DNA of 64,000 nucleotides from Breoghania sp. L-A4 (GTDB lineage Bacteria; Pseudomonadota; Alphaproteobacteria; Rhizobiales; Stappiaceae): NCBI RefSeq assembly GCF_003432385.1, contig NZ_CP031841.1, positions 4,039,549-4,103,548 of the forward strand, written 5' to 3'. The notes under the pieces were generated by a model. It was not told the origin of the DNA and ran no database searches. It saw nothing but the letters and a program-made list of their open reading frames with translations. A program made the position numbers and the translations under genes. Shown piece by piece: positions 37,383 to 47,779 of the stretch (its first letter is position 1; each line of letters opens with the position of its first letter).

Positions 37383-39563
37383 CTATTTGATGGTCAGCAT
37401 TTCCTGGAAGGTCGGCAGCGGCCAGAGGTTATCGGCGACCACGCCTTCCAGCGCATCGACCTTCTCGCGGATCACCAGCATCTGCGGCAGGATCTTCTCC
37501 TTGATGAACAGGCTGTGCGCCTGGACGCCGTCGGTCTCATGCTCCTTGTGCTTGAGGTCCTCGAGCACCGCGACGCTGTCCTGCAGGTCCTTGATCAGGC
37601 CCGTGACCATCAGCACGGTGTCATGATCGGCCTCGATGCCGATGGCCTTGAGGGCGGCGAGACTGCCGGCGAGCTCGCCCTGGTAGCGCACCGCGGAGGG
37701 GAAGATCATCGTCTTCGCCATCTCGACGACCAGGTTGCTCTCCACGTTCACCGAGGCGATGTACTGCTCGGCATAGACCTCGTAGCGCGAGTGCAGCTCG
37801 CGCTCGGACAGCACGCCGTATTTCTCGAACAGGTCCGTGTAGGTCTTGTCGAGATAGACGCCCAGCGCGTCCGCGGTGGTCTTGAGGTTCGGCAGGCCGC
37901 GCCTTTCCGCCTCCTTGTGCCAGTCGTCGGAATAGCCGTCGCCGTTGAACACGACGGACGAGCATTCCGTCCAGATCTTCTTGACGTAGGCCGCCACGGC
38001 CTTGCCCAGCTTCTCCGGCGTGCCGGTGTCGGCGGCTTCCAGCATCGTCGCCGCCTCGTCGAGCGCTTCCGCCATGATGGTGTTCAGCGCCACCATCGGA
38101 CCGGCGATCGACTGCGAGGAGCCGACGGCGCGGAACTCGAAGCGGTTGCCGGTGAAGGCCATCGGCGAAGTGCGGTTGCGGTCGCCCGAATGCTTGGGGA
38201 TCGGCGGCAGCACGTCGACGCCGACGGACAGCGAGCTCTTCTTGGATTTCACGGTGCCGCCGTTGACGATGGCTTCCATGATCTCGTTGAGCTCCGCGCC
38301 CAGGAAGATCGAGATGATCGCCGGGGGAGCCTCGTTGGCGCCCAGGCGGTGGTCGTTCGAAGCCGAGGCGACGACGGCGCGCAGCAGCTTGGCGTGCTTG
38401 TAGACCGCCGAGATCATCGCCGCGCAGAACACCAGGAACTGCGCGTTCTCGGCCGGCGTGTCGCCCGGATCGAACAGGTTGCCGGCGGCCGACGAGCCCA
38501 TGGAGAAGTTCACGTGCTTGCCCGAGCCGTTGACGCCGGCAAACGGCTTCTCGTGCATCAGGCAGGCCATGCCGTACTTCGTGGCGACCTTCTTGAGGAT
38601 GGTCATCATCATCTGCTGGTGATCGGTGGCCACATTGGCGTATTCGAACACCGGCGCGATCTCGAACTGGCCCGGCGCCACTTCGTTGTGGCGCGTCTTG
38701 CTCGGGATGCCGAGCTTGAAGCACTCGCGCTCGACCTCGAACATGAAGGCCTGCACGCGCTCGGGGATGGCGCCGAAATAGTGGTCGTCGAACTCCTGGC
38801 CCTTGGGCGGGGGCGAGCCGAACAGCGCGCGGCCGCAGGCGAGAAGATCCGGACGCGAATAGAAGAAGTGGTTGTCGATCAGGAAATATTCCTGCTCGGC
38901 GCCGGCCGTGGCGGAGACGAAGGGACCGTCGGTGCCGAAGAATTTCAGCACCCGCTGGGTCTGCTTGTTGAGCGCCTGCATGGAGCGCAGCACCGGGGTC
39001 TTCTTGTCGAGCGCCTCGCCCGTCCAGGAGACAAACGCCGTCGGAATGCACAGCGTCGTGCCGTTGACGTTCTCGATGATATAGGCGGGGCTGGTCACAT
39101 CCCAGATGGTGTAGCCGCGCGCCTCGAACGTCTGGCGGATGCCGCCGTTGGGAAACGAGGAGCCGTCCGGCTCGCCCTGGATCAGCGCGGAACCGGCGAA
39201 CGTCGCGATCGTGCCGCCGTCGCCGTCGGGATCGAAGAAGGAATCGTGCTTCTCCGCCGTCAGACCCGTCAGCGGATAGAACACATGCGCGTAATGGGTC
39301 GCGCCCTTGCCCAGCGCCCAGGTCTTCATCGCCTCGGCGACCGCGTCGGCGGTGGTGATGTCGAGCTGCTCGCCCGAGGTGATCGTCTTCTTCAGCGACT
39401 TGAACGTGGACTTCGGCAAACGCTTCGCCATCTCGTTCAGACTGAAAACATTGTCTCCCCAGACGCTGCTGGTGGGGCTGGAGACGAAATCGATGCCCGA
39501 GACGATGTCCGGGGCCGAGACAATCGACGAAATGGCGTTAAGCCGCGCAGCGTTCCCGCTCAT
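37383..39563 (-). CDS. glnN: Type III glutamine synthetase
   Basis: A 726-residue GSIII enzyme, ligating ammonia to glutamate with ATP. Length and motifs fit GSIII rather than the ~470-residue [37 protein letters not shown], and [19 protein letters not shown] in the catalytic core. Start ATG 39563 has AAAGGGA at proper spacing; the ATG two codons earlier is too close to it. It is monocistronic, with a strong terminator. A GSIII in an alphaproteobacterium is usually an additional isozyme to GSI. Confidence 0.93.
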   Translation of the reverse strand: MSGNAARLNAISSIVSAPDIVSGIDFVSSPTSSVWGDNVFSLNEMAKRLPKSTFKSLKKTITSGEQLDITTADAVAEAMKTWALGKGATHYAHVFYPLTGLTAEKHDSFFDPDGDGGTIATFAGSALIQGEPDGSSFPNGGIRQTFEARGYTIWDVTSPAYIIENVNGTTLCIPTAFVSWTGEALDKKTPVLRSMQALNKQTQRVLKFFGTDGPFVSATAGAEQEYFLIDNHFFYSRPDLLACGRALFGSPPPKGQEFDDHYFGAIPERVQAFMFEVERECFKLGIPSKTRHNEVAPGQFEIAPVFEYANVATDHQQMMMTILKKVATKYGMACLMHEKPFAGVNGSGKHVNFSMGSSAAGNLFDPGDTPAENAQFLVFCAAMISAVYKHAKLLRAVVASASNDHRLGANEAPPAIISIFLGAELNEIMEAIVNGGTVKSKKSSLSVGVDVLPPIPKHSGDRNRTSPMAFTGNRFEFRAVGSSQSIAGPMVALNTIMAEALDEAATMLEAADTGTPEKLGKAVAAYVKKIWTECSSVVFNGDGYSDDWHKEAERRGLPNLKTTADALGVYLDKTYTDLFEKYGVLSERELHSRYEVYAEQYIASVNVESNLVVEMAKTMIFPSAVRYQGELAGSLAALKAIGIEADHDTVLMVTGLIKDLQDSVAVLEDLKHKEHETDGVQAHSLFIKEKILPQMLVIREKVDALEGVVADNLWPLPTFQEMLTIK

Positions 39564-40079
39564 GAGCATTCCCTTTGACGTTTTCCGGTGCATTCGGATC
39601 AGAAGTCCTGCGCCTGGCTAAGCAATGCGCATGCCAGCCGCGCGGCGTATTCCGCGGCAGCCGGACGGCCAGCCGCCGCCCGCGCACGGGCGTGACCCGG
39701 CGCTGCTGCGAGCTGCGGTCCCAGTAGCGATCGAACGATTAAAAGGGATTTAAGATCAAGGCGTTGAACACAGATATCGGCGCGCATGGATGGCGCGGAC
39801 ACACGGGGCCGCAAAGCGGCGAAACCGCGTGCCCGCAAACCATCGCCCGCCATTGCAGACCGTCAGTTGCCTGCTTTTCAGGCAAACCATTGGAGTCGCA
39901 CGCAAAACTCCCGTAACGTCACGATGAAAACTGCTCAACAAATCATCCAACCGGCGGGCGGTGACCAGGAAATTGGCAGATGTGACCGTATCGGGCCGAT
40001 CAGCAGCGGATTTTTGAAGCGCGCGCGGTACAGGGAAGAGATTGGGACGCCGCGAAACCGCGCGGCGCCCCGTGCCGGC
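39564..40079. other. 516-base intergenic region, no gene found
   Basis: It contains the promoter side of the glutamine synthetase gene and the 3' side of the aldehyde dehydrogenase gene. A GC-rich imperfect hairpin lies at about 40048-40070 without a clear T-run. I saw no convincing sigma-54 site or other element. Confidence 0.5.
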
Positions 40080-41513
40080 TTAGGCCAGCGTGTAGGCCGT
40101 CTTCACGGTGGTGTAGAACTCCGCCGCGTAAGAACCCTGTTCGCGCGAGCCGTAGCTCGATCCCTTGCGGCCGCCAAACGGCACATGGAAATCGACGCCT
40201 GCCGTCGGCAGGTTGACCATCACCATGCCGGCCTCCGCGTTGCGCTTGAAGTGCGTCGCGTGCTTGAGGCTGGTGGTGGCGATGCCCGAGGACAGGCCGA
40301 ACGCCGTGTCGTTGGCGACAGCCAGCGCCTCGTCGTAGTCCTTCACCTGGATCACCGAGGCGACGGGGCCGAAGATTTCCTCGCGCGAGATGCGCATCTG
40401 GTTGTTGGCTTCCGTGAACAGCGCCGGCTGCAGATAGAAGCCCGGCGTTTCGCGGTTCAGACGCTCGCCGCCGAATGCCAGATTGGCGCCTTCCTTGCGG
40501 CCGATCTCGATGTAGTCGAGATCCTGCTTGAGCTGGCTGTCGTCGACCACGGGGCCGATCTGCGTCGTGCTGTCCAGCGCGTTGCCGACCTTCACCGCCG
40601 CCATCTTCTCGCTCAGCGCCGCGACGAAACGATCGTGGATGCCCTGGGTGACGATGAGGCGCGAGGACGCCGTGCAGCGCTGGCCGGTGGAGAAGAAGGC
40701 GCTGTTGAGCGCCGCGTCAACGGCGACGGCGAGATCCGCGTCATCGAGCACGACGAAGGGGTTCTTGCCGCCCATCTCGAGCTGATACTTGCGGTTGTGC
40801 TCGACCGATGCCGCGGCCACCCGCTTGCCGGTCGCGACCGAGCCGGTGAAGGTGATGGCGTTGACGTCGGGGCTGTCGAGCATCGCCTGGCCGACGACGG
40901 AGCCCTTGCCCATCACGAGATTCAGCACGCCCTTGGGCAGGCCCGCGCGGTGCAGGATATCAACGATGGCCCAGGAGCAGCCCGGCACCAGTTCGGCCGG
41001 CTTGAACACCACCGTGTTGCCGTAGCACAGCGCCGGGGCGATCTTCCACGCGGGGATGGCGATGGGGAAATTCCACGGCGTGATGATGCCGACGACGCCG
41101 ACCGGCTCGCGGGTGATCTCGACGCCGATGTTCGGGCGCACGGACGGCAGCACCTGGCCGGCCAGCCGCAGGGTCTCGCCAGCGAAGAAATCGAAGATCT
41201 GCGCCGCGCGGACGGTCTCGCCGATGCCCTCGCCCAGCGTCTTGCCTTCCTCGCTGGACAGCAGGCGGCCGAGTTCTTCCTTGCGCGCCAGGATCTCGTC
41301 CGACGCCTTGCGCAGGATCGCGTGGCGCTCGAGGATGCCTGAGCGCGCCCACGCGGGTGCGGCGGCCTTCGCGGCCGCGATTGCGTTGCGCGCGTCGTCG
41401 GCATTGGCGCGCGCATAGAGGCCCACGACCTCGTCGGTGTTGGAGGGATTGATGTTCTCGATGGCTTCCGCGCCGGTCCACTCGCCGTCGATGAGGTTCT
41501 GATGGATGGTCAT
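40080..41513 (-). CDS. NAD(P)-dependent aldehyde dehydrogenase
   Basis: A 477-residue aldehyde dehydrogenase: cofactor segment GIITPWNFPIAIPAWKIAPA, general-base Glu in YQLEMGGKNPF, catalytic Cys in STGQRCTASSRL. It most resembles the semialdehyde group (succinate or 2-oxoglutarate semialdehyde dehydrogenases), but substrate is not settled. The true start is ATG 41513; the open frame further upstream overlaps the alcohol dehydrogenase. With that gene it could form a two-step alcohol-to-acid pathway. Confidence 0.9.
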   Translation of the reverse strand: MTIHQNLIDGEWTGAEAIENINPSNTDEVVGLYARANADDARNAIAAAKAAAPAWARSGILERHAILRKASDEILARKEELGRLLSSEEGKTLGEGIGETVRAAQIFDFFAGETLRLAGQVLPSVRPNIGVEITREPVGVVGIITPWNFPIAIPAWKIAPALCYGNTVVFKPAELVPGCSWAIVDILHRAGLPKGVLNLVMGKGSVVGQAMLDSPDVNAITFTGSVATGKRVAAASVEHNRKYQLEMGGKNPFVVLDDADLAVAVDAALNSAFFSTGQRCTASSRLIVTQGIHDRFVAALSEKMAAVKVGNALDSTTQIGPVVDDSQLKQDLDYIEIGRKEGANLAFGGERLNRETPGFYLQPALFTEANNQMRISREEIFGPVASVIQVKDYDEALAVANDTAFGLSSGIATTSLKHATHFKRNAEAGMVMVNLPTAGVDFHVPFGGRKGSSYGSREQGSYAAEFYTTVKTAYTLA

Positions 41514-41584
41514 GATGCTTTTTCCGCCTTGATTTGAACGAGTTGGATGAGGAGGTCGCCGGCCGTGCGCCGACAACGGCATCC

Positions 41585-42712
41585 TCAATGCATGACGGCC
41601 TCGAGAAGGCCGCGATAGTCGGATGCGCTGGGCTCGCGTGGGTTGGTCGCGTGGCTGTGATCGGCGAGCGCGCGCTCGATGACCCAGTCGAGCCTGTCGG
41701 GCGTCACCCCGAGGGTTTTCAGCCCGGCCGGAATGCCAAGCCGCTTGTTGAGCGCGTCGAGTTCGTCGGCCAGATCGGCCGCGGGACCGAGGCCCATCGC
41801 CTGCTTGAGCCGGTCGATCTTCTCGCCCGCCACCGGCTGGTTGAACCGCACCACCACCGGCATGAGAATCGCGTTGAGCGTGCCGTGATGCAGGTTCGGC
41901 TCCTTGAGCCCGCCCAGGGCATGCGACAGGGAATGAACCGCGCCAAGCCCCTTCTGGAACGTCAGCCCGCCCTGCAGCGAGCCCATCATCAGTTCCGAAC
42001 GCGCGGCCAGATTCGAGCCGTCGGTGACCGCCGTCTCCAGATTGCGCCAGATCTTTCCCGCGCCGTCGAGCGCGATGGCGTCGGCGGGCGGATTGATCCG
42101 CGGCGACAGGAAGGTCTCGATGCAATGCGACAGCGCATCCAGTCCCGTGGCCGCCGTGAGCCCCGCCGGCAGTCCCAGGGTGAGTTCCGGATCGCAGATC
42201 GCGCGCTTGGGGATCAGATGCGGGCTGATGAAGCCGAGCTTGCGTCCGTCCGTGAGCGTGATCAGCGCGGCGCGCCCCACCTCGGCCCCGGTGCCCGCGG
42301 TGGTCGGCACCGCGATCAGCGGCGCGACCGCATCGGTGATCCGCGGCAGACCGCCGAGGATCAGCGCGTAGCGCTCCAGCGGCCCTTCGTGGGTGGCCAG
42401 CAGCGCCACGCCCTTAGCGAGATCGATCGGCGAGCCGCCGCCGAGCGCCACCACGCCGTCGCAGCCCCCCGCCTTGTAGGCCGCGACCGCCGCCAGCGTC
42501 GCCTCTTCGGTCGGATTTGACGGCACGTCGAGAAATACTTGCGTTCCTTGCGGGCACAGTTTCACGACATCCGCAACCAGCCCCGTCGCCTCCAGGCCCC
42601 GGTCGCTGATCAGCAGCGGACGCGCGACGCCGAGCTGCTCAAGATGCGCGCCCAGAGTGGCGACGGCGCCTGCCTCAAATTCGATGGTCGTGAGATAGCT
42701 GATAACCGCCAT
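41585..42712 (-). CDS. Iron-containing alcohol dehydrogenase
   Basis: A 375-residue group III alcohol dehydrogenase. NAD binding: [15 protein letters not shown]; iron ligands in [13 protein letters not shown] and [21 protein letters not shown]. It resembles 4-hydroxybutyrate- or 1,3-propanediol-type dehydrogenases. It is transcribed before the aldehyde dehydrogenase gene (71-base gap) and divergent from a LysR gene. Confidence 0.9.
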   Translation of the reverse strand: MAVISYLTTIEFEAGAVATLGAHLEQLGVARPLLISDRGLEATGLVADVVKLCPQGTQVFLDVPSNPTEEATLAAVAAYKAGGCDGVVALGGGSPIDLAKGVALLATHEGPLERYALILGGLPRITDAVAPLIAVPTTAGTGAEVGRAALITLTDGRKLGFISPHLIPKRAICDPELTLGLPAGLTAATGLDALSHCIETFLSPRINPPADAIALDGAGKIWRNLETAVTDGSNLAARSELMMGSLQGGLTFQKGLGAVHSLSHALGGLKEPNLHHGTLNAILMPVVVRFNQPVAGEKIDRLKQAMGLGPAADLADELDALNKRLGIPAGLKTLGVTPDRLDWVIERALADHSHATNPREPSASDYRGLLEAVMH

Positions 42713-42814
42713 GCGGGTCGTTTCCTGCTGCGCTCGATGTTCATGCGGCGGTGAAAACCGGTTGCCGCGCGTTCCCGGGTCCGGACGCCGACAATAAATT
42801 GCTTTGGCTCATGG

Positions 42815-42843
42815 AACAATATATCAAATTGAAACGTATTGTT
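42815..42843. promoter_or_regulatory. Candidate LysR operator between alcohol dehydrogenase and LysR genes
   Basis: Perfect 7-base inverted arms AACAATA (42815-42821) and TATTGTT (42837-42843) separated by 15 AT-rich bases, in the divergent promoter gap. Confidence 0.5.
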
Positions 42844-42861
42844 GCGTCACAGGGACAATCA

Positions 42862-43800
42862 ATGGACACCGAGCTGTTGACGGACATGGCCGTCTTCGCG
42901 GCCGTCGTGGAGCACAACGGGTTCTCCGCGGCTGCCGACGCGCTGAAAATGTCGAAATCCAACATCAGCCGACGCGTGGCCGCGCTCGAGACCCGCCTGC
43001 AACTGACCCTCATGCATCGCACGACGCGCAAGATCGGTCTCACCGAAAGCGGCCGGGTCTATTATCAGCATTGCGCGCGGGTGATGGAAGAGGCGCGCGC
43101 GGCGGATGCGGCCATCAGCGCGTTGAACACCAAGCCGACCGGGCTGCTGAGCGTCAGCCTGCCGGAAACGCTCGGACGCGCCTTCATCCTGCCGCTGCTG
43201 CCGGAGTTTCTCGACAGCTATCCCGATATCCGGCTCAGCCTGACCTTCACCAACCGCAACGTCGATCTGATCGAGGAGCATTGCGACATCGCGGTGCGCA
43301 AGGGCGTGATCGACGACGAGAGCCTGTGCGTGATCCCGCTGGGCGATTCCGCGCAGTTTTTCTATGCGGCGCCCGGATATCTGGAAGGCGCGCCGCCGCT
43401 CGACGAGCCCGTGGCGCTGCAGCAGCACGCCTTCATCGCCGCGAACACCGCCGCCGGCCCCTTCGATCTGAAGGTCGAGCGCGGCAGGGAAACCACCAGC
43501 GTCCGCATCGTGCCAAGGGTGGCGGTGCGCGACCACGAGGCGATCCTGTCGCTGACGCTGGCGGGCCAGGGCGTCGCGCTGCTGCCGGCATGGCTGGCGC
43601 GAAAGCATGTGAGCAGCGGAGCGCTTGTGCCGGTTCTGCTGGATTGCCGGGGACCAATGGTGACCTTCAACGCGGTCTTCCATCCGCATCTGGGCATGGC
43701 GCCGAACCTGCGCGCCTTCATCGATTTCCTCAAGCACCACTGGCGCTTCCACCGGCCGTGGGAGACCGAGGGCGTGCTCACGCTGGTTGAGGCCACCTGA
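42862..43800 (+). CDS. LysR-family regulator
   Basis: A 312-residue LysR regulator: HTH at residues 1-60 (DTELLTDMAVFAAVVEHNGF, SAAADALKMSKSNISRRVAA) and an effector domain. ATG 42862 has AGGGA seven bases upstream and gives the family-typical length; longer frames to 42751 would overrun the operator. It is divergent from the alcohol/aldehyde dehydrogenase pair, its probable target. Confidence 0.88.
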   Translation: MDTELLTDMAVFAAVVEHNGFSAAADALKMSKSNISRRVAALETRLQLTLMHRTTRKIGLTESGRVYYQHCARVMEEARAADAAISALNTKPTGLLSVSLPETLGRAFILPLLPEFLDSYPDIRLSLTFTNRNVDLIEEHCDIAVRKGVIDDESLCVIPLGDSAQFFYAAPGYLEGAPPLDEPVALQQHAFIAANTAAGPFDLKVERGRETTSVRIVPRVAVRDHEAILSLTLAGQGVALLPAWLARKHVSSGALVPVLLDCRGPMVTFNAVFHPHLGMAPNLRAFIDFLKHHWRFHRPWETEGVLTLVEAT

Positions 43801-43958
43801 ACGCGCATCGTCCGCACCGGCTTCGTTTCGCGACAGCACATTGTCCGAAATTGAATCTGGCCTAACGGCGATCACGCTTCCTATACTTCGTCCCAATGCG
43901 GCGCGGCGGCAACTTCCGCTGATGATCGCTTATAAAATCAAGGGGATAGAGGTACGCT

Positions 43959-45152
43959 ATGACGTTTCGCCCGGCCAGCACGGCCCTCAACCACATCACC
44001 GTCCTCGACCTGACGCAGGTGCGCTCGGGACCGACCGCCGTGCGTCAGTTGGCCGACTGGGGCGCCAATGTGATCAAGATCGAGATGCCGGCAAGCGGCG
44101 ACGACGGCGGCGGCATGGGCGGCCCCCGGGCGGGCTCGGATTTCCAGAACCTGCACCGCAACAAGCGCAGCCTGACGCTGAACCTCAAGACGCCACAAGG
44201 GCTTGAGGTGTTCCGCAAGCTCGCGGCAACGGCGGATGTGGTGGTGGAGAATTTCCGGCCCGCGGTGAAGCACCGGCTCGGCATCGCCTACGAGGATCTC
44301 AAAGCGCTCAACCCGGGGATTGTTCTGGCCAGCATTTCCGGCTTCGGCCAGGACGGACCCTACCGCGACCGCCCCGGCTTCGACCAGATCGCGCAGGGCA
44401 TGGGCGGCCTGATGTCGATCACCGGGCTTCCCGGCCAGGGGCCGGTGCGCGTGGGCATCCCGATCGCCGATCTCTGCGCGGGGATATTCTGTGCGCAAGG
44501 GGTGCTGACCGCCTTGCTGGAGCGCGAGGTTTCCGGCGAGGGCCAGTGGATACAGACGTCGCTCCTGCAGGCGCAGGCGTTCCTGCTCGACTTCCAGGCG
44601 GCGCGCTGGCTGGTGGATGGCGAGGTGCCGCAACAGGCGGGCAACAACCATCCCACGGTCATCCCGACCGGCGTCTTCAAGACCGCCGACGGGCATATCA
44701 ACATCGCCTGCGCGGGCCAGGCGATCTGGCTGCGATTGTGCGAGGCCCTGGGGACAACCGAGTGGAACGACGACCCGGAGTTTGCCGACCCGCAGGCGCG
44801 ATCGGCCAACCGCAACCGGCTGAACGCGATCATCGAGGACCGGCTCAAGAGCGCCAGCAGCGCCGAATGGATCGCCGTGCTCAACGAGGCCGGCGTGCCC
44901 TGCGGCGAGATCAATTCCATCGATGAAGTGTTTGAAAATCCTCAGATAAAACATCTGGGCATGGCGCAGCCGGTGCATTCCACCGAGCGCGGCGACACGC
45001 ATCTGGTGGGTCAGCCGATCATCATGAGCCGCACGCCGAGCACGATTTCCGAACCGCCGCCGACCTGCGGCCAGCACACGGACGCCATCCTCGGCGATCT
45101 GGGCTACAGCGCGCGGGAAATCGCGGAAATGCGCGAAGATTCAGTGATTTAA
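43959..45152 (+). CDS. Class III (CaiB/BaiF) CoA-transferase
   Basis: A 397-residue family III CoA-transferase that moves CoA between carboxylic acids. The catalytic Asp is in the RPGFDQIAQGMGG segment, and VVENFRPAVKHRLG and ISGFGQDGPYRDRPG are typical. Substrates are not predictable. GAGGTA precedes ATG 43959. It is a single gene with no acyl-CoA partner nearby. Confidence 0.9.
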   Translation: MTFRPASTALNHITVLDLTQVRSGPTAVRQLADWGANVIKIEMPASGDDGGGMGGPRAGSDFQNLHRNKRSLTLNLKTPQGLEVFRKLAATADVVVENFRPAVKHRLGIAYEDLKALNPGIVLASISGFGQDGPYRDRPGFDQIAQGMGGLMSITGLPGQGPVRVGIPIADLCAGIFCAQGVLTALLEREVSGEGQWIQTSLLQAQAFLLDFQAARWLVDGEVPQQAGNNHPTVIPTGVFKTADGHINIACAGQAIWLRLCEALGTTEWNDDPEFADPQARSANRNRLNAIIEDRLKSASSAEWIAVLNEAGVPCGEINSIDEVFENPQIKHLGMAQPVHSTERGDTHLVGQPIIMSRTPSTISEPPPTCGQHTDAILGDLGYSAREIAEMREDSVI

Positions 45153-45200
45153 ACGCAAGACACGGCGTGTCGGGCCAATTCAACTGTCCCGACTAATTTC

Positions 45201-45257
45201 TGTCGAATTGCAGATGTTTTGAATGAAATTTGCGTCAAATTTGAATGAAATTCGACA
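45201..45257. repeat. Nested inverted and direct repeats between convergent genes
   Basis: Perfect 9-base inverted arms TGTCGAATT (45201-45209) and AATTCGACA (45249-45257) enclose two copies of TTTGAATGAAATT (45218-45230, 45240-45252) 22 bases apart. The tract is AT-rich. Since flanking genes converge here it is not an obvious promoter. Confidence 0.55.
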
Positions 45258-45330
45258 TGCTTTCGAAAGGAATGTCTTGCGCGGACCGGATTTCGGAGCG
45301 CACCCCGGAATCCGGCCCGCGGGGCTCGTC

Positions 45331-45961
45331 TCAACTCGGTGACGGCATCAGGGCATCGTCGATTTCGCGTGCGCGCACCGCAGCGGGGCGCGCGGTCAGG
45401 CGCTCTGCGTATTCTGCAAACCCCGGCCGGTCAGGCAAGGTGCCGAACATCCGTCCCCAGAGGATTTGCGAGCCCACATAGACATCCGCGGCGCTGAACG
45501 TCCCTCCGGTGACATAGTCCCGCCCATCCGACAGCATGGCGGCGAGCGCATCGGCGACCGCCTCCAACGAGCCGTACCCGGCCCGCCCCGCGCCTGCGGA
45601 TCGTCAGGCAGCTCGAAACCGAAGGAGGCGTTGGTAATCGCCGCCTCGCCGGGACCGGCGGCGAAGAACATCCAGCGCAGGTAGGCCGCACTCTCGGGGT
45701 GCCCGGCGCCGGGGCGAGCCCCGCCTCGGGGAAGGCGGCGGCGAGATAGGCGCAGCAGGCGGCCGCTTCGGTCACCACGGCGTCTCCGTGCCGCAGAGCG
45801 GGCACCTTGCCCATGGGGTTGATCGCCAGATAGTCGGGTGATTTCATTTGCGGCCCATATTCCAGCACCCGCGTCTCGTAAGGCTGCCCCAGTTCCTCGA
45901 GCATCCAGCGCACGATGCGCCCGCGTGACATGGGATTTGTGTAGAAGATGATCTCGGACAT
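45331..45961 (-). pseudogene. Glutathione S-transferase with two apparent frameshifts
   Basis: The N-terminal thioredoxin domain (SEIIFYTNPMSRGRIVRWML, INPMGKVPALRHGD) is intact in one frame. Conserved sequence then continues in a second frame (ESAAYLRWMFFAAGPGE) and a third (GTFSAADVYVGSQILWGRMF). Restoring one base in the G run near 45710 and one in the G/C-rich run near 45580 gives a normal 210-residue GST. Whether the gene is dead or the sequence has two errors cannot be told here. Confidence 0.8.
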
Positions 45962-46168
45962 GGGCGGCGCCTCCTTGCTTATCGTTCGCTCCCCGATAGT
46001 TCACCATCGCGCCTGGGCATGACAAGGCGACAACAGGGGACGCGGCAGCTTTGGGCCGGCCGACTGTGTACAACCTGTCGATGAGCCAAGGGAAAGATCA
46101 GTCTCTGCGGCCTGCTGCCGGTTTCCTAGACACCGAAATAAGGTGTTTGGCGGAACTGGAGAGTGGGA

Positions 46169-46285
46169 ATGGAAAGCGGGAAGCTCAGCCGCGAGTTCAA
46201 GCTCGAGGCAGTGAGGTTGGTGAAGGATCGGGGCGTTGGCGCAGGCTGCCCGTGATCTGGATCTCCATCAGACCATTCCGCGCCA
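46169..46285 (+). pseudogene. Remnant of an IS3-family transposase OrfA
   Basis: ATG 46169 starts MESGKLSREFKLEAVRLVKD, the OrfA N-terminus of IS3-type elements. The frame then shifts (AQAARDLDLHQT continues in another frame) and the similarity ends after about 115 bases. A TTTCCTAGACACCG piece at 46122-46135 resembles an IS end. No OrfB is present. Confidence 0.7.
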
Positions 46286-46323
46286 ACGGCCTCCCTCCGC
46301 GTTCGTCAGTTTCCGGGTGTCGG

Positions 46324-47319
46324 CTACCCCCTGGAGAAGCGGATCGGCACGCTGAAGGTCATCGAATTGCCGCTGACCTCGGAAGGGAACGACGGCATGG
46401 GCGAGGCGCGCCGGATCAGGTCGAGCACCGCCTCGTCGAGCACCGCGGCGCCTGAGGAGCGCACGATCCGGACACCGCTGACGCTGCCGTCGCGCGACAC
46501 GGTGAAGCGCAGCGTCGCCGTGCCGGAAACCCCGGCCCGCCGGGCCTCGCGCGGATAGCGCTTGGCGCGGCGCAGACGCGAGAGCACCTTGCCCTTGTAG
46601 TTGGAGGTCGCCGCCTGACCGCGCTCGCCATCCGTCGCCGTGGCGCGGCCGTTGGCGTTCGACCGGCCCCGGTCCGAGGTCACCGTTTCCGCGCCGCGGC
46701 GCGAGTCGGCCTTCGCGCCCTTGGGCTGGCGGACCTTCTTCGGCTTCGTCTTCCTCGGCTTTTCCTTGACCGGCTCAAGCGTGGCGACCCGCACCGGCTT
46801 GGCGGTGAGCACGGCGTCCGGCGTGATCACGGCCACCGGCTCAATGGGTGTGGCGCGCGCGACCGGCTCGACCGGCGGCCGGGCCTCCAACGGCTTCGGC
46901 GGCACCGCCGTCTTCGGCGTTTCGCTGACCGCGTCGAGCGGCTTCACCGTTACGGTCTCCGCCGTCTCGGGCGTGACCTCGCGCACCTCGGTGACGCCCG
47001 CGCGCGGCGGCGCCGGGGTCACGTCCAGAGGCTCCAGAACGGGAAGCGGCTCGACCGCCGCCATCACCTGCGGCGTGGTCACGGGGTCCATGGGATCGGC
47101 CGGCGCCTGGACCGGCGGCGTCGGGTCGTCGGGCGTCTCGACGGCGGCCACTTCCGCGCCCGCCACGAGATCCTCGAGCGAGCCGACCACAGACACCGCG
47201 CCGCCGGCGGAGGCCTCGATCCGGACCGCGTCGTCGCCGCCGCTCATATAGGCGGAGCCGCCGGCATGCAGCCCCACGGACGCGATCAGCCCCGCGCAGA
47301 GAAGCCGGGGAAATCTCAT
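46324..47319 (-). CDS. TonB-like energy transducer
   Basis: A 331-residue TonB-family protein: N-terminal membrane anchor (residues 4-24), a long Pro/Val/Thr-rich periplasmic stretch (residues 60-215, ending in a Lys-rich KPRKTKPKKVRQPKGAK), and a C-terminal TonB domain (about 245-331; YPREARRAGVSGTATLRFTV). It carries proton-motive force from ExbB/ExbD to outer-membrane transporters. Its start overlaps the exbD stop (ATGA). No TonB-dependent receptor gene lies in the window. Confidence 0.88.
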   Translation of the reverse strand: MRFPRLLCAGLIASVGLHAGGSAYMSGGDDAVRIEASAGGAVSVVGSLEDLVAGAEVAAVETPDDPTPPVQAPADPMDPVTTPQVMAAVEPLPVLEPLDVTPAPPRAGVTEVREVTPETAETVTVKPLDAVSETPKTAVPPKPLEARPPVEPVARATPIEPVAVITPDAVLTAKPVRVATLEPVKEKPRKTKPKKVRQPKGAKADSRRGAETVTSDRGRSNANGRATATDGERGQAATSNYKGKVLSRLRRAKRYPREARRAGVSGTATLRFTVSRDGSVSGVRIVRSSGAAVLDEAVLDLIRRASPMPSFPSEVSGNSMTFSVPIRFSRG

Positions 47320-47738
47320 TTCGACTGCCTCCTGGTGATCAGCACGACCTCTCTAGGCGCGGTCTCGGCGATCCTCTTGAGGACCTCTTCCAGTTTGTCG
47401 GCGGCTAGCGCGCCATCGGCGGCGATCTTGATGCGCGCGCCCGAACCGGCGTCTTCCCCGCCATCCATCGCGCCCCCGCCGGTCTGCGCGGCGAGGAAGG
47501 TTTCCAGATCCACTTCCTCATCGCGCAGGTAGAAGCGGCCGTCCGCGTCGATGACCAGCGCCCCGGTGGAGCGCACGCTTTCGTCCTCGGCGACATTGTC
47601 CGGCGGCGCGATGCGGCGCGCGTCGTCACGCGCCACCGAGCCCGCGAAGAGAAAGAAGATCAGCATCAGAAAGACGATGTTGATGAGCGGTATGGTGTTA
47701 TCGGGCGGTGTCCGCCGGGCGCGTTTCTTCAGCCGCAT
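47316..47738 (-). CDS. exbD: ExbD-family protein (first, longer copy)
   Basis: A 140-residue ExbD/TolR protein: short basic N-terminus, one helix (INIVFLMLIFFLFAGSVA) and a periplasmic domain. The helix lacks the usual proton-carrying Asp: it reads PLINIVFL where ExbD normally has LIDVxF, so the Asp is replaced by Asn. The start is ATG 47738, with AGGA upstream; ATG 47780, overlapping the preceding stop, is possible. Confidence 0.85.
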   Translation of the reverse strand: MRLKKRARRTPPDNTIPLINIVFLMLIFFLFAGSVARDDARRIAPPDNVAEDESVRSTGALVIDADGRFYLRDEEVDLETFLAAQTGGGAMDGGEDAGSGARIKIAADGALAADKLEEVLKRIAETAPREVVLITRRQSK

Positions 47739-47779
47739 CGGCCTGTTCCTGCTCTCAAATTCACGTTCTGCGCACAGCA

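Noticed and set aside
37074..39578. Long plus-strand open frame (834 codons) opposite the glutamine synthetase
   Set aside because: It is the antisense of a clear GSIII gene and has the His/Arg/Asp-rich, motif-free composition of high-GC shadow frames.
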